Shown piece after piece: positions 35,028-44,095 of a DNA stretch of 64,000 nucleotides. The notes beneath the pieces were generated by a model that worked only from the letters and a program-made list of their open reading frames with translations, ran no database searches and was not told the DNA's origin. The stretch covers positions 86,273,178 through 86,337,177 of the forward strand of contig CM050449.1 in assembly GCA_027563935.2 (NCBI GenBank), written 5' to 3'. This DNA comes from Costus lasius. Lineage: Eukaryota > Streptophyta > Magnoliopsida > Zingiberales > Costaceae. The translations under genes were made by a program, and so were the position numbers. The stretch's first letter is position 1. Every line of letters starts with the position of its first letter.

Positions 35028-37004
35028 GATGACACCAAAATATGTAGTATATTTTGCATCATTTTAGATATCTTTTCAAGCTAAATTGAGCATCTTTTAC
35101 TTGTTTCCATGCTAAACCCATCAAATATTGCAAAGTCTACTTCTGTTTTGGTTTTTCATATTTTTCAGGCAAAAAGACGCTATTTTAGGCGTTTTCAAGC
35201 AAAATCAAATACATGGAAGACTTCTCATCATCAAGAAGAAGGCACCCAAGAAATTTCACGCAAATCGAGGCAAAGACCAAAAATACGGCAGGGCCTTAAA
35301 GGATTTTACGGTACCGTATTTTTCACGGCTACCGTATTATCGAGATCACGGCCGTATTTTGGTGATTTTCTAAACAGAAGGTTTTCGCGAAAATACGGTA
35401 CCGCCGTAAGAATTTACACGGCCGTATTTTGGGGCGCTTTCGGAACAGAAACCTTAGCTGATTTTACGGCACTATTGTAAAACAGTTTATGGGCCGTATT
35501 TTCCAGATGTCTTCAGAACAGAAAGTTGCCCTGAAATTATGGCACTGCCGTAAACATTTACACGGGCCGTATTTTCCAGACGAATTCGACCAGAGAGTTC
35601 AGCCGATTTTACAGCACTACCGTAAACCAAATTACGGTGCCATATGTTTCAGCAATTTCAGAACAGAATGATCGATGGATTTTATGGCAGTGTCGTAAGA
35701 TATTACACTGCCGTATTTCAGTTTTTGAACGCGACTCCCAGGTCAATTTCAACGCCCGATTTTTGCGGAGATGATTGCGGATGATCCAGAAGTTTATATT
35801 CGATGCCGTAAGAAGTAAAAGGGGAGCTTTTCACGGGAGGATTAGAGAGAGACCAAAAGCCCTAAATTTCGTACACCGTCGAGGGAGAAATCTTGATCCA
35901 CGCCGTCGCCGAGGGTTTTGCTGCCGCGTTCGATCCAGACAACCTCCGGCCGTGATTTTTCTACGGAAGCATTGCCTAGTGAAGGAGACAACGTGCCAGA
36001 AGTTTCAAATCGAAAGGAGACAAATTGGAGGAGAAATCAGAGGAAGAAGGATCGCCACCACTGTTCACGCCTTCCTTTGTAAAATACGGCTGTGAAATAC
36101 TTCACAATCGTGCCGTATTTTCTAAAAACTCTTCTTTTTGTTGATTTTCGATTTTCTGAAATTATGGAATATTGTATTTCCTTCGCCATGCTAGCTTAAA
36201 CTACTCTTGGGACATGGGAGAGTAGTTCACTTGACTTTTAATGATTAGATAACTTCTTTTTCAATATTTCGTTGAGTTTGATTTCAGCATGATGATTTTG
36301 CTCATGTGATAATTGTGCTTAGACTCTCTTTAAGTTCATATTATTAATTATGTTCTTAGAATTTTCGCTTGAGTCTGAAAGGTAATTGCTTGAGAATTTG
36401 GAACCCTAGAATTGCATGTTAGGATCCCTTCCTTAGGTTAGATCCATCTTGATCTTTTCTAGTAAAATAATTGTCATGATTATAGCATGAGTCTATAGAT
36501 CGAGTCTATTTGTCAAACGTGGAGATCTTGTGCGAAAGCAAAGATCGGAACGTTGGAGGTCCTTGAGCAAAACTAGTTGTGAGACTCGGATGCACGAAAG
36601 TGATCCTTGAGACTCCACTAGAGATTCTAGAGCTCGGATGCACGAAAGTGATCCTTGAGTTCATCCTTTGATAATATCTTCTTCGTGATGAAATTAAATC
36701 AACGAAATCCTTATTCATGTCTAGTCATAAAAGTTTAAGTGAACGAAACCCTAGTCCCAGCTTTTCTCTCTGATAATCCCGCTTTTAGTTACCGATTGCT
36801 ATTCTCAAGATCTCGACTTGCCTAGTTAGTAAGAAATCAACTATTTAGTATTTGACAACGTAGGTCCCTGTGGATTCGATACTTTTTTTATTACTTCATG
36901 TACCCGTGCACTTGCAGTTTAACAACAAGTTTTTGGTGCCGTAACCAAGGATTAGTCAAAGGTACACGTGTGCTAGATTTGTTGTGTTCCCTTTCGGGCT
37001 ATCA
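35028..37004 (+). repeat. 3' LTR of element B, 1977 bp
   Basis: Same edges as the 5' LTR. It is 73 bp longer, mainly because one extra palindrome-bearing unit sits at about 35460-35560. The relic primer site is at 36934-36951 and the hairpin at 36088-36109 (one arm mutated). Confidence 0.93.
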
Positions 37005-37009
37005 AGATG

Positions 37010-38987
37010 CTAGCACCACCCACCACGGTTAAAGAGATTAGAAGCTTCTTGGGACATGCAGGATTTTACTAGCATTTTATCAGGGATTTTTCTAAACTTG
37101 CTAAACCACTCACTGATTTACTTTGTAAAGATGCTAAATTCTGCTTTGATGAGAATTGTTTGTTTGCTTTTCAAGAACTAAAGAAGGCCTTAATATCAAC
37201 ACCTATCATGCAGCCACCTAATTGGGAATTACCTTTCGAACTTATGTGTGATGCTAGTGATTTTGCTGTAGGAGCAGTTCTAGGTCAAAGAAAGGAAAAG
37301 AAGCCTTATGTGATCTACTATGCTAGTAAAGCTTTGGATGAGACACAAAGGAATTACACCACAACTGAGAAGGAACTTTTAGCTATTGTTTTTGCTTTTG
37401 ATAAATTTAGATCTTATTTGATAAGGTCAAAAGTTGTGGTGTACACTGATCATGCAGCAGTTAAGTATTTGATGCAGAAGAAAGACAGTAAACCATGTCT
37501 ACTTAGATGGATTTTGCTTCTACAAGAGTTTAACATGGAAATAAAGGACAAGAAAGGAACTGAAAATTTTGTTGTAGATCATCTTTCGAGGATTATTGTA
37601 GAAGATAATAAAGGTGATATAATCAATGATTCCTTTCCTGAGGAACAACTTTTGAGGATTGATCAGATTAAGGCTCCATGGTATGCAGACATAGTGAATT
37701 ATCTTGTTGCTAATGTTTTTCCTGTTGATTTGAGTTATCAAGGCAAAAAAGATTTTTAGCTGATGTCAAACACTATTTTTGGGATGAGCCTTATATTTTT
37801 AGGAGATGTGCAGATGGCATATTTAGGAGATGTATCCCCGAAGAAGAAATCAAGGATATACTATTATAGTGTCATTAATCATCCTATGGAGGGCATGCTA
37901 GTACTGAGAAGACTGTTTTTAAAGTATTACAATCTGGATTTTATTGGCCCTCTTTATTTAAAGATGCAAGAGATTTTATACTGTCTTGTGATAGTTGTCA
38001 AAGGATGGGGAACATCAACAAGAGGAATGAGATGCCATTATCCACTATACTTGAAGTTGAAATATTTGATGTTTGGGGAATTGATTTTATGGGACCGTTT
38101 CCATTGTCTGGAAGTAACAAGTATATACTCGTGGCGGTAGTCTATGTTTCCAAGTGGGTGGAAGCCATTGCTTCTCCCACTAATGATTCTAGGGTTGTGG
38201 TTAAACTGTTTAAAAAGATTATCTTTCCACTATTTGGAATACCACAAGTAGTAATTAGTGATGGAGGCTCTCACTTTATTGAACACAAATTTTCAGTTTT
38301 GCTTCGAAAATATGGGGTAAATCATAGAGTTGCAACACCTTACCATCCCCAAACGAGTGGACAAGTGAAAATATCGAATAGAGAGATTAAAGGGATATTG
38401 GAAAAAATAGTGTAAAGAACAAGGAAGGATTGGGCTTTCAAACTTGATGATGCGCTTTGAGCATACCGGACTGCTTTCAAAACACCGATAGGTATGTCTC
38501 CTTTTCAATTCATTTATGGAAAATCATGTCATCTTCCTGTAGAGCTCGAACATAAGGCGTTCTGGGCGATCAAAACACTAAATTTTGACTTGAAGAGTGC
38601 GGGTGAAAAATGAAAGTTACAACTGAACGAGCTTGATGAGATTAGACTCTCTGCTTATGAAACGCAAAAATCTATAAGGAGAGGACTAAAAGATGGCATG
38701 ATCGACACATACTTAGAAAGGAATTCCAACTAGGTGACTTTGTTCTTTTGTTTAATTCAAGGTTGATACTTTTTCCCGGTAAGCATAAATCTCGATGGTC
38801 TGGACCTTTTCAGGTTAAGAAAACCTATCCATACAGAGCAGTTGATATTTGGAGTGACAAAATAGGAGTGTTTAAAGTTAATGGCCAAAGATTGAAACAC
38901 TACTTTCATGAGAAGCAGATTGAAGAAGGAGAGAAATTTCTACTTGATGAACCACGAGCAAATCTGAGTGCAGAATGGTCAAGCTAA
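37010..38987 (+). pseudogene. RNase H and integrase of element A
   Basis: Resumes A's frame with [20 protein letters not shown] and a stop. The RT C-terminus and RNase H are well kept from 37160 to 37759 ([40 protein letters not shown]). A frameshift near 37757 leads to the integrase zinc region ([26 protein letters not shown]), with stops near 37868. The core has GIDFMGPFP and ISDGGSHF, but the third catalytic residue is changed: SGQVKISN where B has SGQVEISN. Stops at 38413 and 38458 and a frameshift near 38660 follow. The C-terminus ends AEWSS with TAA at 38986. Confidence 0.93.
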
Positions 38988-39027
38988 TGACCTTTAAATT
39001 AGCGCTTCTTGGGAGGCAACCTAAGCA
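38978..39027 (+). promoter_or_regulatory. Post-coding double hairpin motif, element A copy
   Basis: GGTCA-AGCTAA-TGACC contains the pol stop TAA and a following TGA; then CTTGGGAGGCAACCTAAG forms the second stem with one G-T pair. Confidence 0.75.
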
Positions 39028-40022
39028 CCCTTTCTTTTGTTTTTATGTTTGTTTTTGTCTTAATTTATTTTGTTTAGGATTAATTTTTCTTTTTCTCATT
39101 TTTAAGTACATTTTTCAGCAATTTTTTGATTTTTTGACAAATTATGGTACCACCGTAATGTTTATTACGGTACCGTAATTCCGAGTTGATTCTCTATAGA
39201 AGGATTTATTTGAATTACAGCACTACCATGATGAATTTTACAGACCATAATTTTGAGTCTTTTTCTTACATAAACTTTTGAAATTTTTGTGCAGATTACG
39301 GCAGTGCTGTGATGTTTTACTCGGTACCGTATTTTCGGACAATTTTTGACCAGAAAGTTTCTAAGTTTTGAGGAAATTATGGCAGTTCCATGATGCTTTG
39401 CACGGTACCATAAAATTGGATCATTTTCTTACATAAACTTTTGGGATTTTTGAATGAAATACAGTAGTGCCGTAATGATTTTCATGGTACCGTAATTTGA
39501 TGATTTTTTCCTGCCGAGAGTTTGTTCGATTTTACGGCACTACTATAAAGGTTTTACGGTACCATAATTTGACAGGCCCCATGCGATTCTGGAACCGTAT
39601 TTAGGGTTTTGACGCTATGTTTTAGGTTTTTTTTGCTCGAGATCGCGCCGACCTCTTGAGTTCTTCAATTCCTTGCTTCCTAAACCCTCATGCGACTTTT
39701 CCTAACCGATCTCTAGCGATTTCCACATGAGATTTTGAGAGATTTCGAGCTCAATCGAGCTCGCCTACTGTTCTTCCGCCGAGTTTTCGCCCCTGTTTGT
39801 TCTTCCTTATCCAAGCTTCGATTGAGCTGCTTCCAACTCTAGAAAGCTTTGAAAAGGTTAGAAGATCATTCCTCAAGGTGTTTGGAAGCTCGATTGCAAC
39901 TCATAAATCCGGATTTAGAGCTTGATTTAAGCTCCTACGGAAGCTCTGTTCGCCATGTTCGGTAACACTCCCACTTTCAGTTTTTTTCAGAGGTTCTTTA
40001 CTCTTTTGCTTGCACATTCATC
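39028..40022 (+). other. Element A region between pol and third ORF
   Basis: Contains a palindrome array (39140-39580) and then leader-like sequence. TTTTTTTCAG at about 39981-39990 resembles a 3' splice site just before the third ORF; that is only suggestive. No reading frame is supported. Confidence 0.6.
39140..39580 (+). repeat. Palindrome array, internal copy in element A
   Basis: Several degenerate copies of TTACGG(C/T)A...CCGTAA and GGTACCGTAA words, each separated by roughly 30-60 bp. Confidence 0.75.
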
Positions 40023-40728
40023 ATGTCACCTATGAAGAGAATGGTTTCTAAGAGAAAGGGGAAAGCCCCAGCTGAAGCTCCACCTCCACCACCGAATCCT
40101 TTTGGTATCATCTTCAGAGACGAAGTGCAGGAATAGAGATACAACCTTTTGCTTACTAGACGCATTGTTAAGACTAAGTATGCTGATACTCATGCCTTGG
40201 AGATCTTGGAATTGAAAGAGGATGTTTGACCGGATAGCTATGAGGCAATTCTTTGATATGACTCCACAAACCTATTTGCCTCTTGTACTGGAAGTTCTCA
40301 GTTGCTTGCAGATGGACTATGACGAGTACACTGATAGACCAGCCAAGGGAGAAATTAGATTCAGAATGACCAATGAAGAAAAGAAGCTTACACTGAGGGA
40401 GCTTAGGCAGATTTTTCATCTACCGAATGAAGGGCGCACCGAACCACCTATTGGGTTTATTGAAAATGTCCTTTCGAATCAGATCACTTCAGAGACTAGA
40501 TTTTCACCTTCATCAGCAAGAGCCACAAGCATCTCCAGCCCGTGCATCAAATACGCCCACCGAGTTTTAGCTCATACCATTTTCGGGCGAGGGGACAGCG
40601 ACGGTATGGTCCGTCATACTGAATTATTTTTTCTTTGGTGCATGCTTCATGGATATTTCATGGATGTTGCTTTCTTCTTTATGAAACACTTCGACAAGGT
40701 AGCTATGATTTCGATTGGGTTGTATTAA
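40023..40728 (+). pseudogene. Third ORF of element A (Athila-type post-pol ORF)
   Basis: Starts MSPMKRMVSKRKGKAPAE at 40023. A TAG interrupts QE-RYNLLL near 40135, and a one-base frameshift near 40218 moves the reading to the frame beginning FDRIAMRQFFDMTPQTYLPL. Conserved blocks follow: GEIRFRMTNEEKKLTLREL, QIFHLPNEGRTEPP, FSPSSARATS, YAHRVLAHTIFGRGDSDGM and VRHTELFFLWCMLHG. This is the plant element protein often labelled Athila ORF or putative plant transposon protein. No catalytic motif is evident. It breaks off after HFDKVAM and the DNA then joins an LTR of element F. Confidence 0.82.
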
Positions 40729-40766
40729 GGATGATTGGATAACTGCTGAATTTTCTTCGATATGGT

Positions 40767-42081
40767 TGTATTTTAAATTACGGTACCGTATTTTATACAT
40801 GGACCCGCGAGTTTTTCGCGCTGAAACTTGCGTGGACCATAACTATTGATCCAAAGCTCCAAATTGAGATCCGAAAGTTGCTGCGGACTCGTCGTTAAGA
40901 GGAAACGATGTACGAAGTGGAAGCACTAATTTGCATCAAGTATTGAGAGAGCAATCGATAGAGAGGCAGTTAGGGTTTGGCGTCACACCGAGAGGCATAG
41001 AGGGCCTGAGCACCGAGAGGCGTAGAGGGCACCTCAGGCCATGATTTTCACTCAGAAGCTTCGCCTGGAGGAGAGGAGGACACACCAGAAGTTTCAGAGC
41101 AAAAGGAGTTCGATTGGAGGAGGAATCAACGAAAGAACGCCACCGGCACTGTTCATACGCGTGATTACGGCTGTAATTTCTATTACAGCCGTGTTGTAAC
41201 GTCTATTCTCTCCTTCTTTTTGATTTCTGACACTTTGAAACTATGGCTGATTGTATTTCTCTTTCCATGCAAGCTTAAACATATTTTGGGACATGAGTGT
41301 AATCCCTTTGATTTTATATGATTAGATAACTTTTTATTTCATCATGATATTTTTGGCATGGTAATTTTACTTAAGAGATTATTGTCTTTAATCGTTTCTA
41401 TTGTCATGCATTAACATGTTTTAGAGTTTTTGTGTATGGACTGAGAAGATGATACGCATAAACTTGGAACCCTAGAATTTATGGTAGGAGCTCATCGCAA
41501 GAGATTGGTTGTGTTCTTATTTTTAGATTTTAGATGCTTATTTCTTGTTGATGTTTTGACCTAGAAATTATTACTGTTTTAGACATGAAAATATCCTAGA
41601 GATAGATATTGAATTGTTTGAAAACCTTAAGTAAAACCTGTGAAACTAAGGTGCGAGAGTGCTTAGTTTTGCTTGAGATCTTGATACTGAGATGGAATGC
41701 ACGAGAGTGATTCTTAATCTCTTTGATCAAAGTTTACTTATATTTAACATTGAATAGATCTTGCACGAGAGTGAGGATCGTTCTTTGTAAATTGAGTGCG
41801 CGAGAGCGAGTTAATTTCTTTATTAAGTAAGCTATATCTTTACCATAACGAAAATAGATTGATGAACCTTTAATTATATCTAGTCATAAATATTAAGGTG
41901 GATGAAACCCTAGTCCCAATGCTTCCTCTCTGATATTTCACACAATCTTCATATTGGTAACTTTCATCATTCGATCACTTAGCTAGTAAGAATACAACTA
42001 TTTGGTACTTAACACGTAGGTCTCTATGGTTCGATATCTTAAATATTACTTCGAGTATCCGTGCACTTGCGGAGTACAACA
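40767..42081 (+). repeat. 5' LTR of element F, 5'-truncated
   Basis: Begins inside the U3 region; the equivalent in the 3' LTR starts about 46975. The break shares GTATTTTAAATTA with the expected LTR text. It contains a perfect 11-bp-stem hairpin (41167-41192) and a local duplication of CACCGAGAGGCGTAGAGGGC. It ends GCGGAGTACAACA. Confidence 0.85.
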
Positions 42082-42087
42082 AGTTTT

Positions 42088-42105
42088 TGGCGCCGTTGCT
42101 GGGGA
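42088..42105 (+). promoter_or_regulatory. Primer-binding site, tRNA-Asp type, element F
   Basis: TGGCGCCGTTGCTGGGGA, one mismatch from perfect, six bases after the LTR. Confidence 0.9.
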
Positions 42106-42351
42106 CCTTAGTTTTGTTAATATCAAAATAATTATTAGTATTGCTAGACTAAGTTTTATTTGTTTTAGATTTAACTTTGTTTTTTTCTTTTTGCAGGTTT
42201 TGGATTTTCACAGTTGTGACAGAACTATAATTTCTAAAATTTATGAATTTACTTGTGTTTTAGATTTTCTATTTTTGTTATATATTCTGAAAAAAATAAT
42301 TTGATTGATTGGTGTTGGATTATCTTTCTGTTCTTGATAGATTTGATAAAT

Positions 42352-43749
42352 ATGTCTTTTAATCATAACTCATGGGCAACTCAAAGAGGTGAGGTATACA
42401 TGCCACAAAGTAAGTATGAAAATAATTCATTGAGCACACTTGAGGATACGTTTAATTCTTATATGCACTCTATTTCTTCTAATAGATGTGATATTTGTGG
42501 ATATTCTGATCATTACACTTCTAATTGCCAATTTTTAAATTCCAATTCACCATGGTATCAAGATGATCAATATGATTCTAGATCTTTATATGATGATTGC
42601 TCAAACTATACTTCTGAACCATATTTTGAGGATACTGAAAAATCAAGCTTAGAGATAATGTTTGAAAAGTTCAAGAGTACCCAAGCAAAACAAAGTGAAG
42701 AAATGCATGAGACCCTTAAACAAATGAATTCTAGGATAGATGATATATGTGCTCATACTGAAATGCTAGAAACCCAAATAGCACAACAAGATTGTTTATT
42801 TGAGTTTGATTTGGAAGCTGAAAAGATTGATTTAGAAAATTCCCCCTCTGATTTTGATTGTTTTGAGATTGAGCCTTATGTGAACATTAATGAATCTCAT
42901 TCTGATTTTGATAATTGTGAAATTGATTCCTTTGATAATTTATTTGTGAAAAAATTTGAGAAATTTGAAATTGAAAAACCCTCTTTTGATGAAATTGATT
43001 CTTTTGATGTTGTATCATTTATGGTTAAATCTGATGAGTTTGATAAAGGGTTAAAACTTACAGACATTGATGAGTCTCACTCTGATTTTGATGATATTCT
43101 TGAAATTAATGATAAATCTTGTGTAGTTAACTCTGATTCTATTGATTCTGTTGTGAAAATTGATAAATCTCATTATAATTTTTTATATGATTCTGATTTT
43201 GTCTCTTCTGATGATGAATTGTTTGTGGGGAGACATGAGGAAATTGATTTTGAAGAGTCTCATCTCGAATTTGATGATAACTTTGAAATAAATAAATTAT
43301 TTGATGATATGCATGAGGAACATGAAAAAGATTTGAAAATTATGAGTATTGATGAACCTCACTCTGATGTTTTGCCCATCTCTACTATTAAATCTTCTTA
43401 CTTATTTGAGAAAGTGTGCTTTATTGAGGAATCTAATATGAGACATAAAAATTATTTTGATGATCCAATGCTTGTATCTTTTGATCAAAGTCCTATTTTT
43501 ATTGAAGACATAAATTTGAAGAAAGGACTAACAATTTTGCTCTCTGACAAATATAGTAAGATCATTGAATATCCTTTGTGTGAATTTGAAAATTTTGATT
43601 TTAATTTCTGCATATTTAAGAAAGCCATTTTGATTGTGATTTATATGCAATTCTGGATTTTTGGATTAGTGGCTAAAATTTTTGGACAAAGGAAATGCAG
43701 AAAATTGTTTACTCTTTACTTTGGTACTGATTCACCTGCTTCACCATGA
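42352..43749 (+). CDS. Open 465-residue zinc-knuckle/coiled-coil/acidic protein of the non-autonomous family
   Basis: I choose MSFNHNSWATQRGEVYMPQ because C starts at the same place; an upstream ATG at 42253 adds unconserved hydrophobic residues. Residues about 43-56 are a CX2CX4HX4C knuckle (CDICGYSDHYTSNC). Residues about 100-150 look like a coiled coil (MFEKFKSTQAKQSEEMHETL through MLETQIAQQ). A long Asp/Glu/Ser/Phe-rich region follows with repeated ESHSDFD-like phrases. The end is hydrophobic (KAILIVIYMQFWIFGLVAKI) then basic. The first third resembles the Gag C-terminal half of elements I and B; the remainder I do not recognise. No protease or polymerase motif is present. It is probably an RNA-binding Gag derivative acting in trans with an autonomous partner; that is inference. 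Confidence 0.8.
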   Translation: MSFNHNSWATQRGEVYMPQSKYENNSLSTLEDTFNSYMHSISSNRCDICGYSDHYTSNCQFLNSNSPWYQDDQYDSRSLYDDCSNYTSEPYFEDTEKSSLEIMFEKFKSTQAKQSEEMHETLKQMNSRIDDICAHTEMLETQIAQQDCLFEFDLEAEKIDLENSPSDFDCFEIEPYVNINESHSDFDNCEIDSFDNLFVKKFEKFEIEKPSFDEIDSFDVVSFMVKSDEFDKGLKLTDIDESHSDFDDILEINDKSCVVNSDSIDSVVKIDKSHYNFLYDSDFVSSDDELFVGRHEEIDFEESHLEFDDNFEINKLFDDMHEEHEKDLKIMSIDEPHSDVLPISTIKSSYLFEKVCFIEESNMRHKNYFDDPMLVSFDQSPIFIEDINLKKGLTILLSDKYSKIIEYPLCEFENFDFNFCIFKKAILIVIYMQFWIFGLVAKIFGQRKCRKLFTLYFGTDSPASP

Positions 43750-43771
43750 TTTTTGATTTTTGGTCAAGCTA

Positions 43772-43811
43772 TGAACCTAAAATTAGCACTTCTTGGGAGG
43801 CAACCCAAGCA
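43772..43811 (+). promoter_or_regulatory. Post-coding double hairpin motif, element F copy
   Basis: GGTCAAGCTATGAACC (weaker first stem) followed by CTTGGGAGGCAACCCAAG with a perfect 6-bp stem. It lies 22 bp after the ORF stop. Confidence 0.72.
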
Positions 43812-43904
43812 CTTTTACTTAGCTTAGTTTCTTTTATTTTAGTTTATTTTTAGAAATAATTTTTCTTCTCTTTTTGTACGTGAAGACAAGTTTTGGTGCA
43901 TAAT

Positions 43905-44095
43905 ACGGCACCGCCGTAATTAGTTTTACGGTACCGTATTTTCGGTCCATTTTTGATAGAAAGTTTTGTGCTTTACGGCAGGGCCGTAATGTCTTTCACG
44001 TGCCATAATTTTGAGTTTTTTTTTTTACCCGAGAGTTCTTTGAAAAATACGGCACTGCCGTAAGGGATAACACGGTACCCGTATTTTAAAGCTGT
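43905..44095 (+). repeat. Palindrome array, internal copy in element F
   Basis: Contains ACGGCACCGCCGTAA, TTTACGGTACCGTA and ACGGCACTGCCGTAA-type words in a region that is otherwise AT-rich. Confidence 0.78.

Larger units (their letters stand above)
26922..37004 (+). mobile_element. Element B: near-complete Athila-like Ty3/gypsy element inserted in element A
   Basis: LTRs 26922-28825 and 35028-37004 enclose a tRNA-Asp primer site, a gag-protease-RT-RNase H-integrase region and a 3' untranslated region. Target duplication AGAAG (26917-26921) and AGATG (37005-37009) differ at one base; the repaired host reads through I-E-K-L-A-P-P. There is no third ORF. Damage is light: a +1 slip in a T run, one stop in integrase, a late frameshift and small deletions. 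It is the youngest-looking Ty3/gypsy copy here. Confidence 0.95.
5433..40766 (+). mobile_element. Element A: Athila-like Ty3/gypsy host element, fragmented by nested insertions
   Basis: Three collinear pieces join cleanly when the insertions are removed: protease 5433-5973, RT 26131-26921 and RNase H to third ORF 37010-40766. At the first join the reading frame passes through V-I-G-Y-T-I-D-D, matching B. At the second it passes through I-E-K-L-A-P-P. A's 5' LTR and gag lie off the left edge. Its 3' end is lost in a junction with element F's LTR near 40766. It is the oldest layer of the left nest and carries many stops. Confidence 0.85.
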
